Shown here piece after piece: positions 53,101 to 64,000 of a DNA stretch of 64,000 nt. This DNA is from Auanema rhodensis (lineage: Eukaryota; Nematoda; Chromadorea; Rhabditida; Rhabditidae). The stretch spans positions 1,178,001 through 1,242,000 of the forward strand of contig CAXKVF010000073.1 in the NCBI GenBank assembly GCA_964057225.1, given 5' to 3'. Numbering within the stretch: position 1 is the first letter of the stretch; each line of letters opens with the position of its first letter. The notes beneath the pieces were generated by a model. The model made no database searches and was not told where the DNA came from. It saw nothing but the letters and a program-made list of their open reading frames with translations. Position numbers and translations under genes: made by a program.

Positions 53101-54560
53101 TGCACCAATATCAATAAAAATTTGTTTTTAGACTAATATGGACATGGGGAATCTAATTTTGAAAACCGCATCTCTTTATCTTTCACGTGAAGCGAGTTAC
53201 ATACCAAGTGCACATCACGTGTACATTTAATTAGCATAAATTAAAGTTCACGTAACTTTCAAAGTCATGGTTACCATGCACCAATATCAATAAAAATTTG
53301 TTTTTAGACTAATATGGACATGGGGAATCTAATTTTGAAAACCGCATCTCTTTATCTTTCACGTGAAGCGAGTTACATACCAAGTGCACATCACGTGTAC
53401 ATTTAATTAGCATAAATTAAAGTTCACGTAAATTTCAAAGTCATGGTTACCATGCACCAATATCAATAAAAATTTGTTTTTAGACTAATATGGACATGGG
53501 GAATCTAATTTTGAAAACCGCATCTCTTTATCTTTCACGTGAAGCGAGTTACATACCAAGTGCACATCACGTGTACATTTAATTAGCATAAATTAAAGTT
53601 CACGTAAATTTCAAAGTCATGGTTACCATGCACCAATATCAATAAAAATTTGTTTTTAGACTAATATGGACATGGGAAATCTAATTTTGACAACCGCATC
53701 TCCTTATCTTTCACGTGAAGCGAGTTACATACCAAGTGCACATCACGTGTACATTTAATTAGCATAAATTAAAGTTCACGTAAATTTCAAAGTCATGGTT
53801 ACCATGCACCAATGTCAATAAAAATTTGTTTTTAGACTAATATGGACATGGGAAATCTAATTTTGAAAACCGCATCTCTTTATCTTTCACGTGAAGCGAG
53901 TTACATACCAAGTGCACATCACGTGTACATTTAATTAGCATAAATTAAAGTTCACGTAAATTTCAAAGTCATGGTTACCATGCACCAATGTCAATAAAAA
54001 TTTGTTTTTAGACTAATATGGACATGGGAAATCTAATTTTGAAAACCGCATCTCTTCATCTTTCACGTGAAGCGAGTTACATACCAAGTGCACATCACGT
54101 GTACATTTAATTAGCATAAATTAAAGTTCACGTAAATTTCAAAGTCATGGTTACCATGCACCAATATCAATAAAAATTTGTTTTTAGACTAATATGGACA
54201 TGGGGAATCTAATTTTAAAAACCGCATCTCTTTATCTTTCACGTGAAGCGAGTTACATACCAAGTGCACATCACGTGTACATTTAATTAGCATAAATTAA
54301 AGTTCACGTAAATTTCAAAGTCATGGTTACCATGAACCAATATCAATAAAAATTTGTTTTTAGACTAATATGGACATGGGGAATCTAATTTTGAAAACCG
54401 CATCTCTTTATCTTTCACGTGAAGCGAGTTACATACCAAGTGCACATCACGTGTACATTTAATTAGCATAAATTAAAGTTCACGTAACTTTCAAAGTCAT
54501 GGTTACCATGCACCAATATCAATAAAAATTTGTTTTTAGACTAATATGGACATGGGGAAT
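50161..54560. repeat. 13-monomer unit of subdomain D, 2288-bp period
   Basis: Copy 1 starts at 50161 and copy 2 at 52449. Shared markers at 2288 bp are TTTTAAAAACC (50689/52977), GTAACTTT (50865/53153 and 52097/54385), TTTTGACAACC with CTCCTT (51393/53681), gtc-ggaaat and cttcat monomers. The GTAACTTT monomers alternate at 7, 6 and 7 monomers. The monomer at 54209 combines TTTTAAAAACC with type N and stands where copy 1 has a plain N (51921), so it looks like an exchange product. Confidence 0.88.
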
Positions 54561-54736
54561 CTAATTTTGAAAACCGCATCTCTTTATCTTTCACGTGAAG
54601 CGAGTTACATACCAAGTGCACATCACGTGTACATTTAATTAGCATAAATTAAAGTTCACGTAAATTTCAAAGTCATGGTTACCATGCACCAATATCAATA
54701 AAAATTTGTTTTTAGACTAATATGGACATGGGGAAT

Positions 54737-54913
54737 CTAATTTTGAAAACCGCATCTCTTTATCTTTCACGTGAAGCGAGTTACATACCAAGTGCACATC
54801 ACGTGTACATTTAATTAGCATAAATTAAAGTTCAACGTAAATTTCAAAGTCATGGTTACCATGCACCAATATCAATAAAAATTTGTTTTTAGACTAATAT
54901 GGACATGGGGAAT
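54737..54913. repeat. 177-bp monomer, 1-bp insertion
   Basis: Monomer 312, type C. GTTCACGTAA reads GTTCAACGTAA at about 54830-54840, which breaks the third CACGT core. Unique in the window. Confidence 0.93.
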
Positions 54914-55265
54914 CTAATTTTGAAAACCGCATCTCTTTATCTTTCACGTGAAGCGAGTTACATACCAAGTGCACATCACGTGTACATTTAATTAGCATAA
55001 ATTAAAGTTCACGTAAATTTCAAAGTCATGGTTACCATGCACCAATATCAATAAAAATTTGTTTTTAGACTAATATGGACATGGGGAATCTAATTTTGAA
55101 AACCGCATCTCTTTATCTTTCACGTGAAGCGAGTTACATACCAAGTGCACATCACGTGTACATTTAATTAGCATAAATTAAAGTTCACGTAAATTTCAAA
55201 GTCATGGTTACCATGCACCAATGTCAATAAAAATTTGTTTTTAGACTAATATGGACATGGGGAAT

Positions 55266-56321
55266 CTAATTTTGAAAACCGCATCTCTTCATCTTTCACG
55301 TGAAGCAAGTTACATACCAAGTGCACATCACGTGTACATTTAATTAGCATAAATTAAAGTTCACGTAAATTTCAAAGTCATGGTTACCATGCACCAATAT
55401 CAATAAAAATTTGTTTTTAGACTAATATGGACATGGGGAATCTAATTTTGAAAACCGCATCTCTTCATCTTTCACGTGAAGCGAGTTACATACCAAGTGC
55501 ACATCACGTGTACATTTAATTAGCATAAATTAAAGTTCACGTAAATTTCAAAGTCATGGTTACCATGCACCAATATCAATAAAAATTTGTTTTTAGACTA
55601 ATATGGACATGGGGAATCTAAGTTTGAAAACCGCATCTCTTTATCTTTCACGTGAAGCGAGTTACATACCAAGTGCACATCACGTGTACATTTAATAAGC
55701 ATAAATTAAAGTTCACGTAAATTTCAAAGTCATGGTTACCATGCACCAATATCAATAAAAATTTGTTTTTAGACTAATATGGACATGGGGAATCTAATTT
55801 TGAAAACCGCATCTCTTCATCTTTCACGTGAAGCAAGTTACATACCAAGTGCACATCACGTGTACATTTAATTAGCATAAATTAAAGTTCACGTAAATTT
55901 CAAAGTCATGGTTACCATGCACCAATATCAATAAAAATTTGTTTTTAGACTAATATGGACATGGGGAATCTAATTTTGAAAACCGCATCTCTTCATCTTT
56001 CACGTGAAGCGAGTTACATACCAAGTGCACATCACGTGTACATTTAATTAGCATAAATTAAAGTTCACGTAAATTTCAAAGTCATGGTTACCATGCACCA
56101 ATATCAATAAAAATTTGTTTTTAGACTAATATGGACATGGGGAATCTAAGTTTGAAAACCGCATCTCTTTATCTTTCACGTGAAGCGAGTTACATACCAA
56201 GTGCACATCACGTGTACATTTAATAAGCATAAATTAAAGTTCACGTAAATTTCAAAGTCATGGTTACCATGAACCAATATCAATAAAAATTTGTTTTTAG
56301 ACTAATATGGACATGGGGAAT
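55266..56321. repeat. 3-monomer unit repeated twice (528 bp)
   Basis: Units 55266-55793 and 55794-56321: cttcat with GAAGCAAG; cttcat; monomer with CTAAGTTTG and TTTAATAAGC. The last monomer is type C in copy 1 and type N in copy 2. The first pair of markers also occurs alone at 49985 (CTTCAT with GAAGCAAG). Confidence 0.88.
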
Positions 56322-58961
56322 CTAATTTTGAAAACCGCATCTCTTTATCTTTCACGTGAAGCGAGTTACATACCAAGTGCACATCACGTGTACATTTAAT
56401 TAGCATAAATTAAAGTTCACGTAAATTTCAAAGTCATGGTTACCATGCACCAATATCAATAAAAATTTGTTTTTAGACTAATATGGACATGGGGAATCTA
56501 ATTTTGAAAACCGCATCTCCTTATCTTTCACGTGAAGCGAGTTACATACCAAGTGCACATCACGTGTACATTTAATTAGCATAAATTAAAGTTCACGTAA
56601 ATTTCAAAGTCATGGTTACCATGCACCAATATCAATAAAAATTTGTTTTTAGACTAATATGGACATGGGGAATCTAATTTTGAAAACCGCATCTCTTCAT
56701 CTTTCACGTGAAGCGAGTTACATACCAAGTGCACATCACGTGTACATTTAATTAGCATAAATTAAAGTTCACGTAAATTTCAAACTCATGGTTACCATGC
56801 ACCAATATCAATAAAAATTTGTTTTTAGACTAATATGGACATGGGGAATCTAATTTTGAAAACCGCATCTCCTTATCTTTCACGTGAAGCGAGTTACATA
56901 CCAAGTGCACATCACGTGTACATTTAATTAGCATAAATTAAAGTTCACGTAAATTTCAAAGTCATGGTTACCATGCACCAATATCAATAAAAATTTGTTT
57001 TTAGACTAATATGGACATGGGGAATCTAATTTTGAAAACCGCATCTCTTTATCTTTCACGTGAAGCGAGTTACATACCAAGTGCACATCACGTGTACATT
57101 TAATTAGCATAAATTAAAGTTCACGTAAATTTCAAAGTCATGGTTACCATGAACCAATATCAATAAAAATTTGTTTTTAGACTAAGATGGACATGGGTAA
57201 TCTAATTTTGAAAACCGCATCTCTTTATCTTTCACGTGAAGCGAGTTACATACCAAGTGCACATCACGTGTACATTTATTTAGCATAAATTAAAGTTCAC
57301 GTAAATTTCAAAGTCATGGTTACCATGCACCAATATCAATAAAAATTTGTTTTTAGACTAATATGGACATATGGAATCTAATTTTGAAAACCGCATCTCC
57401 TTATCTTTCACGTGAAGCGAGTTACATACCAAGTGCACATCACGTGTACATTTAATTAGCATAAATTAAAGTTCACGTAAATTTCAAAGTCATGTTTACC
57501 ATGCACCAATATCAATAAAAATTTGTTTTTAGACTAATATGGACATGGGGAATCTAATTTTGAAAACCGCATCTCTTCATCTTTCACGTGAAGCGAGTTA
57601 CATACCAAGTGCATATCACGTGTACATTTAATTAGCATAAATTAAAGTTCACGTAACTTTCAAAGTCATGGTTACCATGCACCAATATCAATAAAAATTT
57701 GTTTTTAGACTAATATGGACATGGGGAATCTAATTTTGAAAACCGCATCTCTTTATCTTTCACGTGAAGCGAGTTACATACTAAGTGCACATCACGTGTA
57801 CATTTAATTAGCATAAATTAAAGTTCACGTAAATTTCAAAGTCATGGTTACCATGCACCAATATCAATAAAAATTTGTTTTTAGACTAATATGGACATGG
57901 GGAATCTAATTTTGAAAACCGCATCTCTTTATCTTTCACGTGAAGCGAGTTACATACCGAGTGCACATCACGTATACATTTAATTAGCATAAATTAAAGT
58001 TCACGTAAATTTCAAAGTCATGGTTACCATGAACCAATATCAATAAAAATTTGTTTTTAGACTAATATGGACATGGGGAATCTAATTTTGAAAACCGCAT
58101 CTCTTTATCTTTCACGTGAAGCGAGTTACATACCAAGTGCACATCACGTGTACATTTAATTAGCATAAATTAAAGTTCACGTAAATTTCAAAGTCATGGT
58201 TACCATGAACCAATATCAATAAAAATTTGTTTTTAGACTAATATGGACATGGGGAATCTAATTTTGAAAACCGCATCTCTTTATCTTTCACGTGAAGCGA
58301 GTTACATACCAAGTGCACATCACGTGTACATTTAATTAGCATAAATTAAAGTTCACGTAAATTTCAAAGTCATGGTTACCATGAACCAATATCAATAAAA
58401 ATTTGTTTTTAGACTAATATGGACATGGGGAATCTAATTTTGAAAACCGCATCTCTTTATCTTTCACGTGAAGCGAGTTACATACCAAGTGCACATCACG
58501 TATACATTTAATTAGCATAAATTAAAGTTCACGTAAATTTCAAAGTCATGGTTACCATGAACCAATATCAATAAAAATTTGTTTTTAGACTAATATGGAC
58601 ATGGGGAATCTAATTTTGAAAACCGCATCTCTTTATCTTTCACGTGAAGCGAGTTACATACCAAGAGCACATCACGTGTACATTTAATTAGCATAAATTA
58701 AAGTTCACGTAAATTTCAAAGTCATGGTTACCATGAACCAATATCAATAAAAATTTGTTTTTAGACTAATATGGACATGGGGAATCTAATTTTGAAAACC
58801 GTATCTCTTTATCTTTCACGTGAAGCGAGTTACATACCAAGTGCACATCACGTGTACATTTAATTAGCATAAATTAAAGTTCACGTAAATTTCAAAGTCA
58901 TGGTTACCATGAACCAATATCAATAAAAATTTGTTTTTAGACTAATATGGACATGGGGAAT

Positions 58962-59136
58962 CTAATTTTGAAAACCGCATCTCTTTATCTTTCACGTGAA
59001 GCGAGTTACATACCAAGTGCACATCACGTGTACATTTAATTAGCATAAATTAAAGTTCACGTAAATTTCAAAGTCATGGTTACCATGAACCAATATCAAT
59101 AAAAATTTGTTTTAGACTAATATGGACATGGGGAAT
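58962..59136. repeat. 175-bp monomer, T-tract deletion
   Basis: Monomer 336, type N, one T lost from the T-tract at about 59110. It lies in the shortened copy block at the place corresponding to the deletion at 40480, after the CCGTATC monomer. Confidence 0.93.
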
Positions 59137-59312
59137 CTAATTTTGAAAACCGCATCTCTTTATCTTTCACGTGAAGCGAGTTACATACCAAGTGCACATC
59201 ACGTGTACATTTAATTAGCATAAATTAAAGTTCACGTAAATTTCAAAGTCATGGTTACCATGCACCAATATCAATAAAAATTTGTTTTTAGACTAATATG
59301 GACATGGGGAAT

Positions 59313-59487
59313 CTAATTTTGAAAACCGCATCTCTTTATCTTTCACGTGAAGCGAGTTACATACCAAGTGCACATCACGTGTACATTTAATTAGCATAAA
59401 TTAAAGTTCACGTAAATTTCAAAGTCATGGTTACCATGAACCAATATCAATAAAAATTTGTTTTAGACTAATATGGACATGGGGAAT
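59313..59487. repeat. 175-bp monomer, T-tract deletion
   Basis: Monomer 338, type N, one T lost at about 59460. It repeats the monomer at 58962 two units later, followed by N then C as after the deletion monomer at 40480. Confidence 0.93.
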
Positions 59488-62303
59488 CTAATTTTGAAAA
59501 CCGCATCTCTTTATCTTTCACGTGAAGCGAGTTACATACCAAGTGCACATCACGTGTACATTTAATTAGCATAAATTAAAGTTCACGTAAATTTCAAAGT
59601 CATGGTTACCATGAACCAATATCAATAAAAATTTGTTTTTAGACTAATATGGACATGGGGAATCTAATTTTGAAAACCGCATCTCTTTATCTTTCACGTG
59701 AAGCGAGTTACATACCAAGTGCACATCACGTGTACATTTAATTAGCATAAATTAAAGTTCACGTAAATTTCAAAGTCATGGTTACCATGCACCAATATCA
59801 ATAAAAATTTGTTTTTAGACTAATATGGACATGGGGAATCTAATTTTGAAAACCGCATCTCTTTATCTTTCACGTGAAGCGAGTTACATACCAAGTGCAC
59901 ATCACGTGTACATTTAATTAGCATAAATTAAAGTTCACGTAAATTTCAAAGTCATGGTTACCATGAACCAATATCAATAAAAATTGGTTTTTAGACTAAT
60001 ATGGACATGGGGAATCTAATTTTGAAAACCGCATCTCCTTATCTTTCACGTGAAGCGAGTTACATACCAAGTGCACATCACGTGTACATTTAATTAGCAT
60101 AAATTAAAGTTCACGTAAATTTCAAAGTCATGGTTACCATGCACCAATATCAATAAAAATTTGTTTTTAGACTAATATGGACATGGGGAATCTAATTTTG
60201 AAAACCGCATCTCTTTATCTTTCACGTGAAGCGAGTTACATACCAAGTGCACATCACGTGTACATTTAATTAGCATAAATTAAAGTTCACGTAAATTTCA
60301 AAGTCATGGTTACCATGCACCAATATCAATAAAAATTTGTTTTTAGACTAATATGGACATGGGGAATCTAATTTTGAAAACCGCATCTCTTTATCTTTCA
60401 CGTGAAGCGAGTTACATACCAAGTGCACATCACGTGTACATTTAATTAGCATAAATTAAAGTTCACGTAAATTTCAAAGTCATGGTTACCATGAACCAAT
60501 ATCAATAAAAATTTGTTTTTAGACTAATATGGACATGGGGAATCTAATTTTGAAAACCGCATCTCTTTATCTTTCACGTGAAGCGAGTTACATACCAAGT
60601 GCACATCACGTGTACATTTAATTAGCATAAATTAAAGTTCACGTAATTTTCAAAGTCATGGTTACCATGAACCAATATCAATAAAAATTTGTTTTTAGAC
60701 TAATATGGACATGGGGAATCTAATTTCGAAAACCGCATCTCCTTATCTTTCACGTGAAGCGAGTTACATACCAAGTGCACATCACGTGTACATTTAATTA
60801 GCATAAATTAAAGTTCACGTAAATTTCAAAGTCATGGTTACCATGCACCAATATCAATAAAAATTTGTTTTTAGACTAATATGGACATGGGGAATCTAAT
60901 TTTGAAAACCGCATCTCCTTATCTTTCACGTGAAGCGAGTTACATACCAAGTGCACATCACGTGTACATTTAATTAGCATAAATTAAAGTTCACGTAAAT
61001 TTCAAAGTCATGGTTACCATGCACCAATATCAATAAAAATTTGTTTTTAGACTAATATGGACATGGGGAATCTAATTTTGAAAACCGCATCTCTTCATCT
61101 TTCACGTGAAGCGAGTTACATACCAAGTGCACATCACGTGTACATTTAAGTAGCATAAATTAAAGTTCACGTAAATTTCAAAGTCATGGTTACCATGCAC
61201 CAATATCAATAAAAATTTGTTTTTAGACTAATATGGACATGGGGAATCTAATTTTGAAAACCGCATCTCTTTATCTTTCACGTGAAGCGAGTTACATACC
61301 AAGTGCACATCACGTGTACATTTAATTAGCATAAATTAAAGTTCACGTAAATTTCAAAGTCATGGTTACCATGCACCAATGTCAATAAAAATTTGTTTTT
61401 AGACTAATATGGACATGGGGAATCTAATTTTGAAAACCGCATCTCTTCATCTTTCACGTGAAGCGAGTTACATACCAAGTGCACATCACGTGTACATTTA
61501 ATTAGCATAAATTAAAGTTCACGTAAATTTCAAAGTCATGGTTACCATGCACCAATATCAATAAAAATTTGTTTTTAGACTAATATGGACATGGGGAATC
61601 TAATTTTGAAAACCGCATCTCTTTATCTTTCACGTGAAGCGAGTTACATACCAAGTGCACATCACGTGTACATTTAATTAGCATAAATTAAAGTTCACGT
61701 AAATTTCAAAGTCATGGTTACCATGCACCAATGTCAATAAAAATTTGTTTTTAGACTAATATGGACATGGGAAATCTAATTTTGAAAACCGCATCTCTTT
61801 ATCTTTCACGTGAAGCGAGTTACATACCAAGTGCACATCACGTGTACATTTAATTAGCATAAATTAAAGTTCACGTAAATTTCAAAGTCATGGTTACCAT
61901 GCACCAATGTCAATAAAAATTTGTTTTTAGACTAATATGGACATGGGAAATCTAATTTTGAAAACCGCATCTCTTCATCTTTCACGTGAAGCGAGTTACA
62001 TACCAAGTGCACATCACGTGTACATTTAATTAGCATAAATTAAAGTTCACGTAAATTTCAAAGTCATGGTTACCATGCACCAATATCAATAAAAATTTGT
62101 TTTTAGACTAATATGGACATGGGGAATCTAATTTTGAAAACCGCATCTCTTTATCTTTCACGTGAAGCGAGTTACATACCAAGTGCACATCACGTGTACA
62201 TTTAATTAGCATAAATTAAAGTTCACGTAAATTTCAAAGTCATGGTTACCATGAACCAATATCAATAAAAATTTGTTTTTAGACTAATATGGACATGGGG
62301 AAT

Positions 62304-63887
62304 CTAATTTTGAAAACCGCATCTCTTCATCTTTCACGTGAAGCGAGTTACATACCAAGTGCACATCACGTGTACATTTAATTAGCATAAATTAAAGTTC
62401 ACGTAAATTTCAAAGTCATGGTTACCATGCACCAATATCAATAAAAATTTGTTTTTAGACTAATATGGACATGGGGAATCTAATTTTGAAAACCGCATCT
62501 CTTTATCTTTCACGTGAAGCGAGTTACATACCAAGTGCACATCACGTGTACATTTAATTAGCATAAATTAAAGTTCACGTAAATTTCAAAGTCATGGTTA
62601 CCATGCACCAATATCAATAAAAATTTGTTTTTAGACTAATATGGACATGGGGAATCTAATTTTGAAAACCGCATCTCTTTATCTTTCACGTGAAGCGAGT
62701 TACATACCAAGTGCACATCACGTGTACATTTAATTAGCATAAATTAAAGTTCACGTAAATTTCAAAGTCATGGTTACCATGAACCAATATCAATAAAAAT
62801 TTGTTTTTAGACTAATATGGACATGGGGAATCTAATTTTGAAAACCGCATCTCTTCATCTTTCACGTGAAGCGAGTTACATACCAAGTGCACATCACGTG
62901 TACATTTAATTAGCATAAATTAAAGTTCACGTAAATTTCAAAGTCATGGTTACCATGCACCAATATCAATAAAAATTTGTTTTTAGACTAATATGGACAT
63001 GGGGAATCTAATTTTGAAAACCGCATCTCTTTATCTTTCACGTGAAGCGAGTTACATACCAAGTGCACATCACGTGTACATTTAATTAGCATAAATTAAA
63101 GTTCACGTAAATTTCAAAGTCATGGTTACCATGAACCAATATCAATAAAAATTTGTTTTTAGACTAATATGGACATGGGGAATCTAATTTTGAAAACCGC
63201 ATCTCTTCATCTTTCACGTGAAGCGAGTTACATACCAAGTGCACATCACGTGTACATTTAATTAGCATAAATTAAAGTTCACGTAAATTTCAAAGTCATG
63301 GTTACCATGCACCAATATCAATAAAAATTTGTTTTTAGACTAATATGAACATGGGGAATCTAATTTTGAAAACCGCATCTCTTTATCTTTCACGTGAAGC
63401 GAGTTACATACCAAGTGCACATCACGTGTACATTTAATTAGCATAAATTAAAGTTCACGTAAATTTCAAAGTCATGGTTACCATGCACCAATATCAATAA
63501 AAATTTGTTTTTAGACTAATATGGACATGGGGAATCTAATTTTGAAAACCGCATCTCTTTATCTTTCACGTGAAGCGAGTTACATACCAAGTGCACATCA
63601 CGTGTACATTTAATTAGCATAAATTAAAGTTCACGTAAATTTCAAAGTCATGGTTACCATGCACCAATGTCAATAAAAATTTGTTTTTAGACTAATATGG
63701 ACATGGGAAATCTAATTTTGAAAACCGCATCTCTTCATCTTTCACGTGAAGCGAGTTACATACCAAGTGCACATCACGTGTACATTTAATTAGCATAAAT
63801 TAAAGTTCACGTAAATTTCAAAGTCATGGTTACCATGCACCAATATCAATAAAAATTTGTTTTTAGACTAATATGGACATGGGGAAT
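62304..63887. repeat. Subdomain D-like tail
   Basis: Monomers 355-363, types C and N with CTTCAT in alternating positions (62304, 62832, 63184, 63712) and one gtc-ggaaat monomer at 63536. A single G165A at 63184 is not followed by A10G, unlike the pairs of subdomain B. No larger unit is resolved before the window ends. Confidence 0.7.
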
Positions 63888-64000
63888 CTAATTTTGGAAA
63901 CCGCATCTCTTTATCTTTCACGTGAAGCGAGTTACATACCAAGTGCACATCACGTGTACATTTAATTAGCATAAATTAAAGTTCACGTAAATTTCAAAGT
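63888..64000. repeat. Truncated last monomer (113 bp)
   Basis: Phase 1-113 of monomer 364, cut by the window edge just before the CATGGTTACCATG dyad. It carries A10G (TTTTGGAAACC) although the preceding monomer lacks G165A, so the usual pair of subdomain B is split here. The array clearly continues beyond the window. Confidence 0.97.

Larger units (their letters stand above)
45406..57025. repeat. Subdomain D: C types with gtc, ggaaat and cttcat
   Basis: Monomers 259-324. The A134G marker (AATGTC) first appears in the monomer at 45406 and, with G173A (GGGAAAT) and T25C (CTTCATC), dominates this stretch. Type C far outnumbers N. A104C (GTAACTTT) marks monomers at 47694, 48398, 50865, 52097, 53153 and 54385. 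Units of 4, 13 and 3 monomers are visible inside. Confidence 0.75.
57026..62303. repeat. Shortened collinear copy of 36608-47693
   Basis: Thirty monomers (325-354) that replay in order the rare variants of monomers 209-271. They run: AAGATGG with GGGTAAT, TTTATTTAG with CATATGG, CTCCTT with CATGTTTACC, CTTCAT with GTAACTTT, ACTAAGTG, cgtata twice three monomers apart, CCGTATC, the T-tract deletion, CTCCTT, GTAATTTT, CTCCTT twice, CTTCAT, gtc, CTTCAT, gtc-ggaaat twice, CTTCAT, N. The first markers lie 116 monomers from their counterparts and the last 83, so about half the monomers of the long version are missing here or were added there. Confidence 0.85.
1..64000. repeat. 176-bp satellite DNA array, 363.6 monomers
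   Basis: The whole window is a head-to-tail tandem array of a 176-bp monomer in a single orientation. Monomer starts, marked by CTAATTTTG, fall at 1, 177, 353 and so on to 63888. The shift of -1 bp from a perfect lattice is fully explained by seven length variants. Consensus composition is 30 C and 26 G of 176, about 32% G+C. No transposon, unique spacer or inversion interrupts it. The longest stop-free stretch in the consensus is about 99 nt on the + strand and about 108 nt on the - strand, and because 176 is not a multiple of 3 the frame shifts at every monomer. The length is close to one nucleosome plus linker, as in many centromeric satellites. The centromere assignment is inference; the array itself is directly visible. 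Confidence 0.99.

Noticed and set aside
1-64000. CRISPR array
   Set aside because: The repeated unit is 176 bp with no variable spacers; every base belongs to the repeat.
1-64000. Protein-coding repeats or open reading frames
   Set aside because: In the consensus all three frames of each strand hit stops within about 110 nt, and the 176-bp period shifts the frame every monomer. Variant sites remove only single stops.
1-64000. CENP-B box
   Set aside because: No TTCG-N7-CGGG arrangement exists in the consensus. The CGGG created by T68G at 40831, 41183 and 43822 lacks the paired TTCG upstream.
1-64000. Iteron-type replication origin or phage/plasmid repeat
   Set aside because: Hundreds of 176-bp copies with no replication gene or unique DNA do not fit iterons, which are short and few.
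1-64000. A single array-wide higher-order repeat
   Set aside because: Units of 2, 3, 4, 5, 7, 11 and 13 monomers each occur only locally and about twice; no one period holds across the window.
1-64000. Assembly artefact as the cause of the block duplications
   Set aside because: The copies differ by private changes and by unit number, which a simple duplicated contig would not show. It cannot be excluded fully without reads.

Overview
The window is one uninterrupted satellite-DNA array. A 176-bp monomer of about 32% G+C repeats head to tail, always in the same orientation, from the first base to the last: 363 complete monomers (1-63887) plus the first 113 bp of a 364th (63888-64000). I see no gene, RNA gene, transposon or unique spacer. 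Only seven monomers differ in length: five of 175 bp, one of 177 bp and one of 179 bp. Their net change of -1 bp accounts exactly for the phase of the last monomer. By eye most monomers differ from the consensus at 0-4 positions, so this is a young or actively homogenised array. A tens-of-kilobase array of nucleosome-sized monomers points to a eukaryote, at a centromere, pericentromere or other heterochromatic block. The sequence does not identify the species, and I recognise no named satellite family.

Monomer numbering used here: monomer k starts at 1+176(k-1) for k=1-60; subtract 1 for k=61-231, 2 for 232-248, 3 for 249-282; add 0 for 283-312, 1 for 313-336, 0 for 337-338; subtract 1 for 339-364. 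Phase position 1 is the C of CTAATTTTG. The main variable site is phase 127-130: AACC (type N), AAGC (G), CACC (C) or AACT (T). Shorthand used below: 'atgaac' = G165A; 'tggaaa' = A10G of the next monomer; 'gag' = T153G; 'tacac' = G155C; 'gtc' = A134G; 'ggaaat' = G173A; 'cttcat' = T25C; 'ctcctt' = T23C; 'cgtata' = G69A.

Layout by variant content: 1-13375 has G/C/N types with gag and tacac; 13376-34143 has T types and linked atgaac/tggaaa pairs; 34144-45405 has only N and C types, then cgtata trimers; 45406-57025 is dominated by C types with gtc, ggaaat and cttcat; 57026-62303 is a shortened collinear replay of 36608-47693; 62304-64000 is again the C/gtc type. Inside these strata are local higher-order units of 2, 3, 4, 5, 7, 11 and 13 monomers, each present about twice. 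They look like successive unequal exchanges rather than one array-wide higher-order repeat.

The monomer is rich in short dyads (phase 5-13, 30-39, 74-93, 114-126, 139-154) and carries three CACGT cores at 32, 64 and 97, spaced 32-33 bp. Consensus reading frames close within about 110 nt on both strands, so nothing here is coding. The most notable observation is the long collinear block duplication joining 36.6-47.7 kb to 57.0-62.3 kb.
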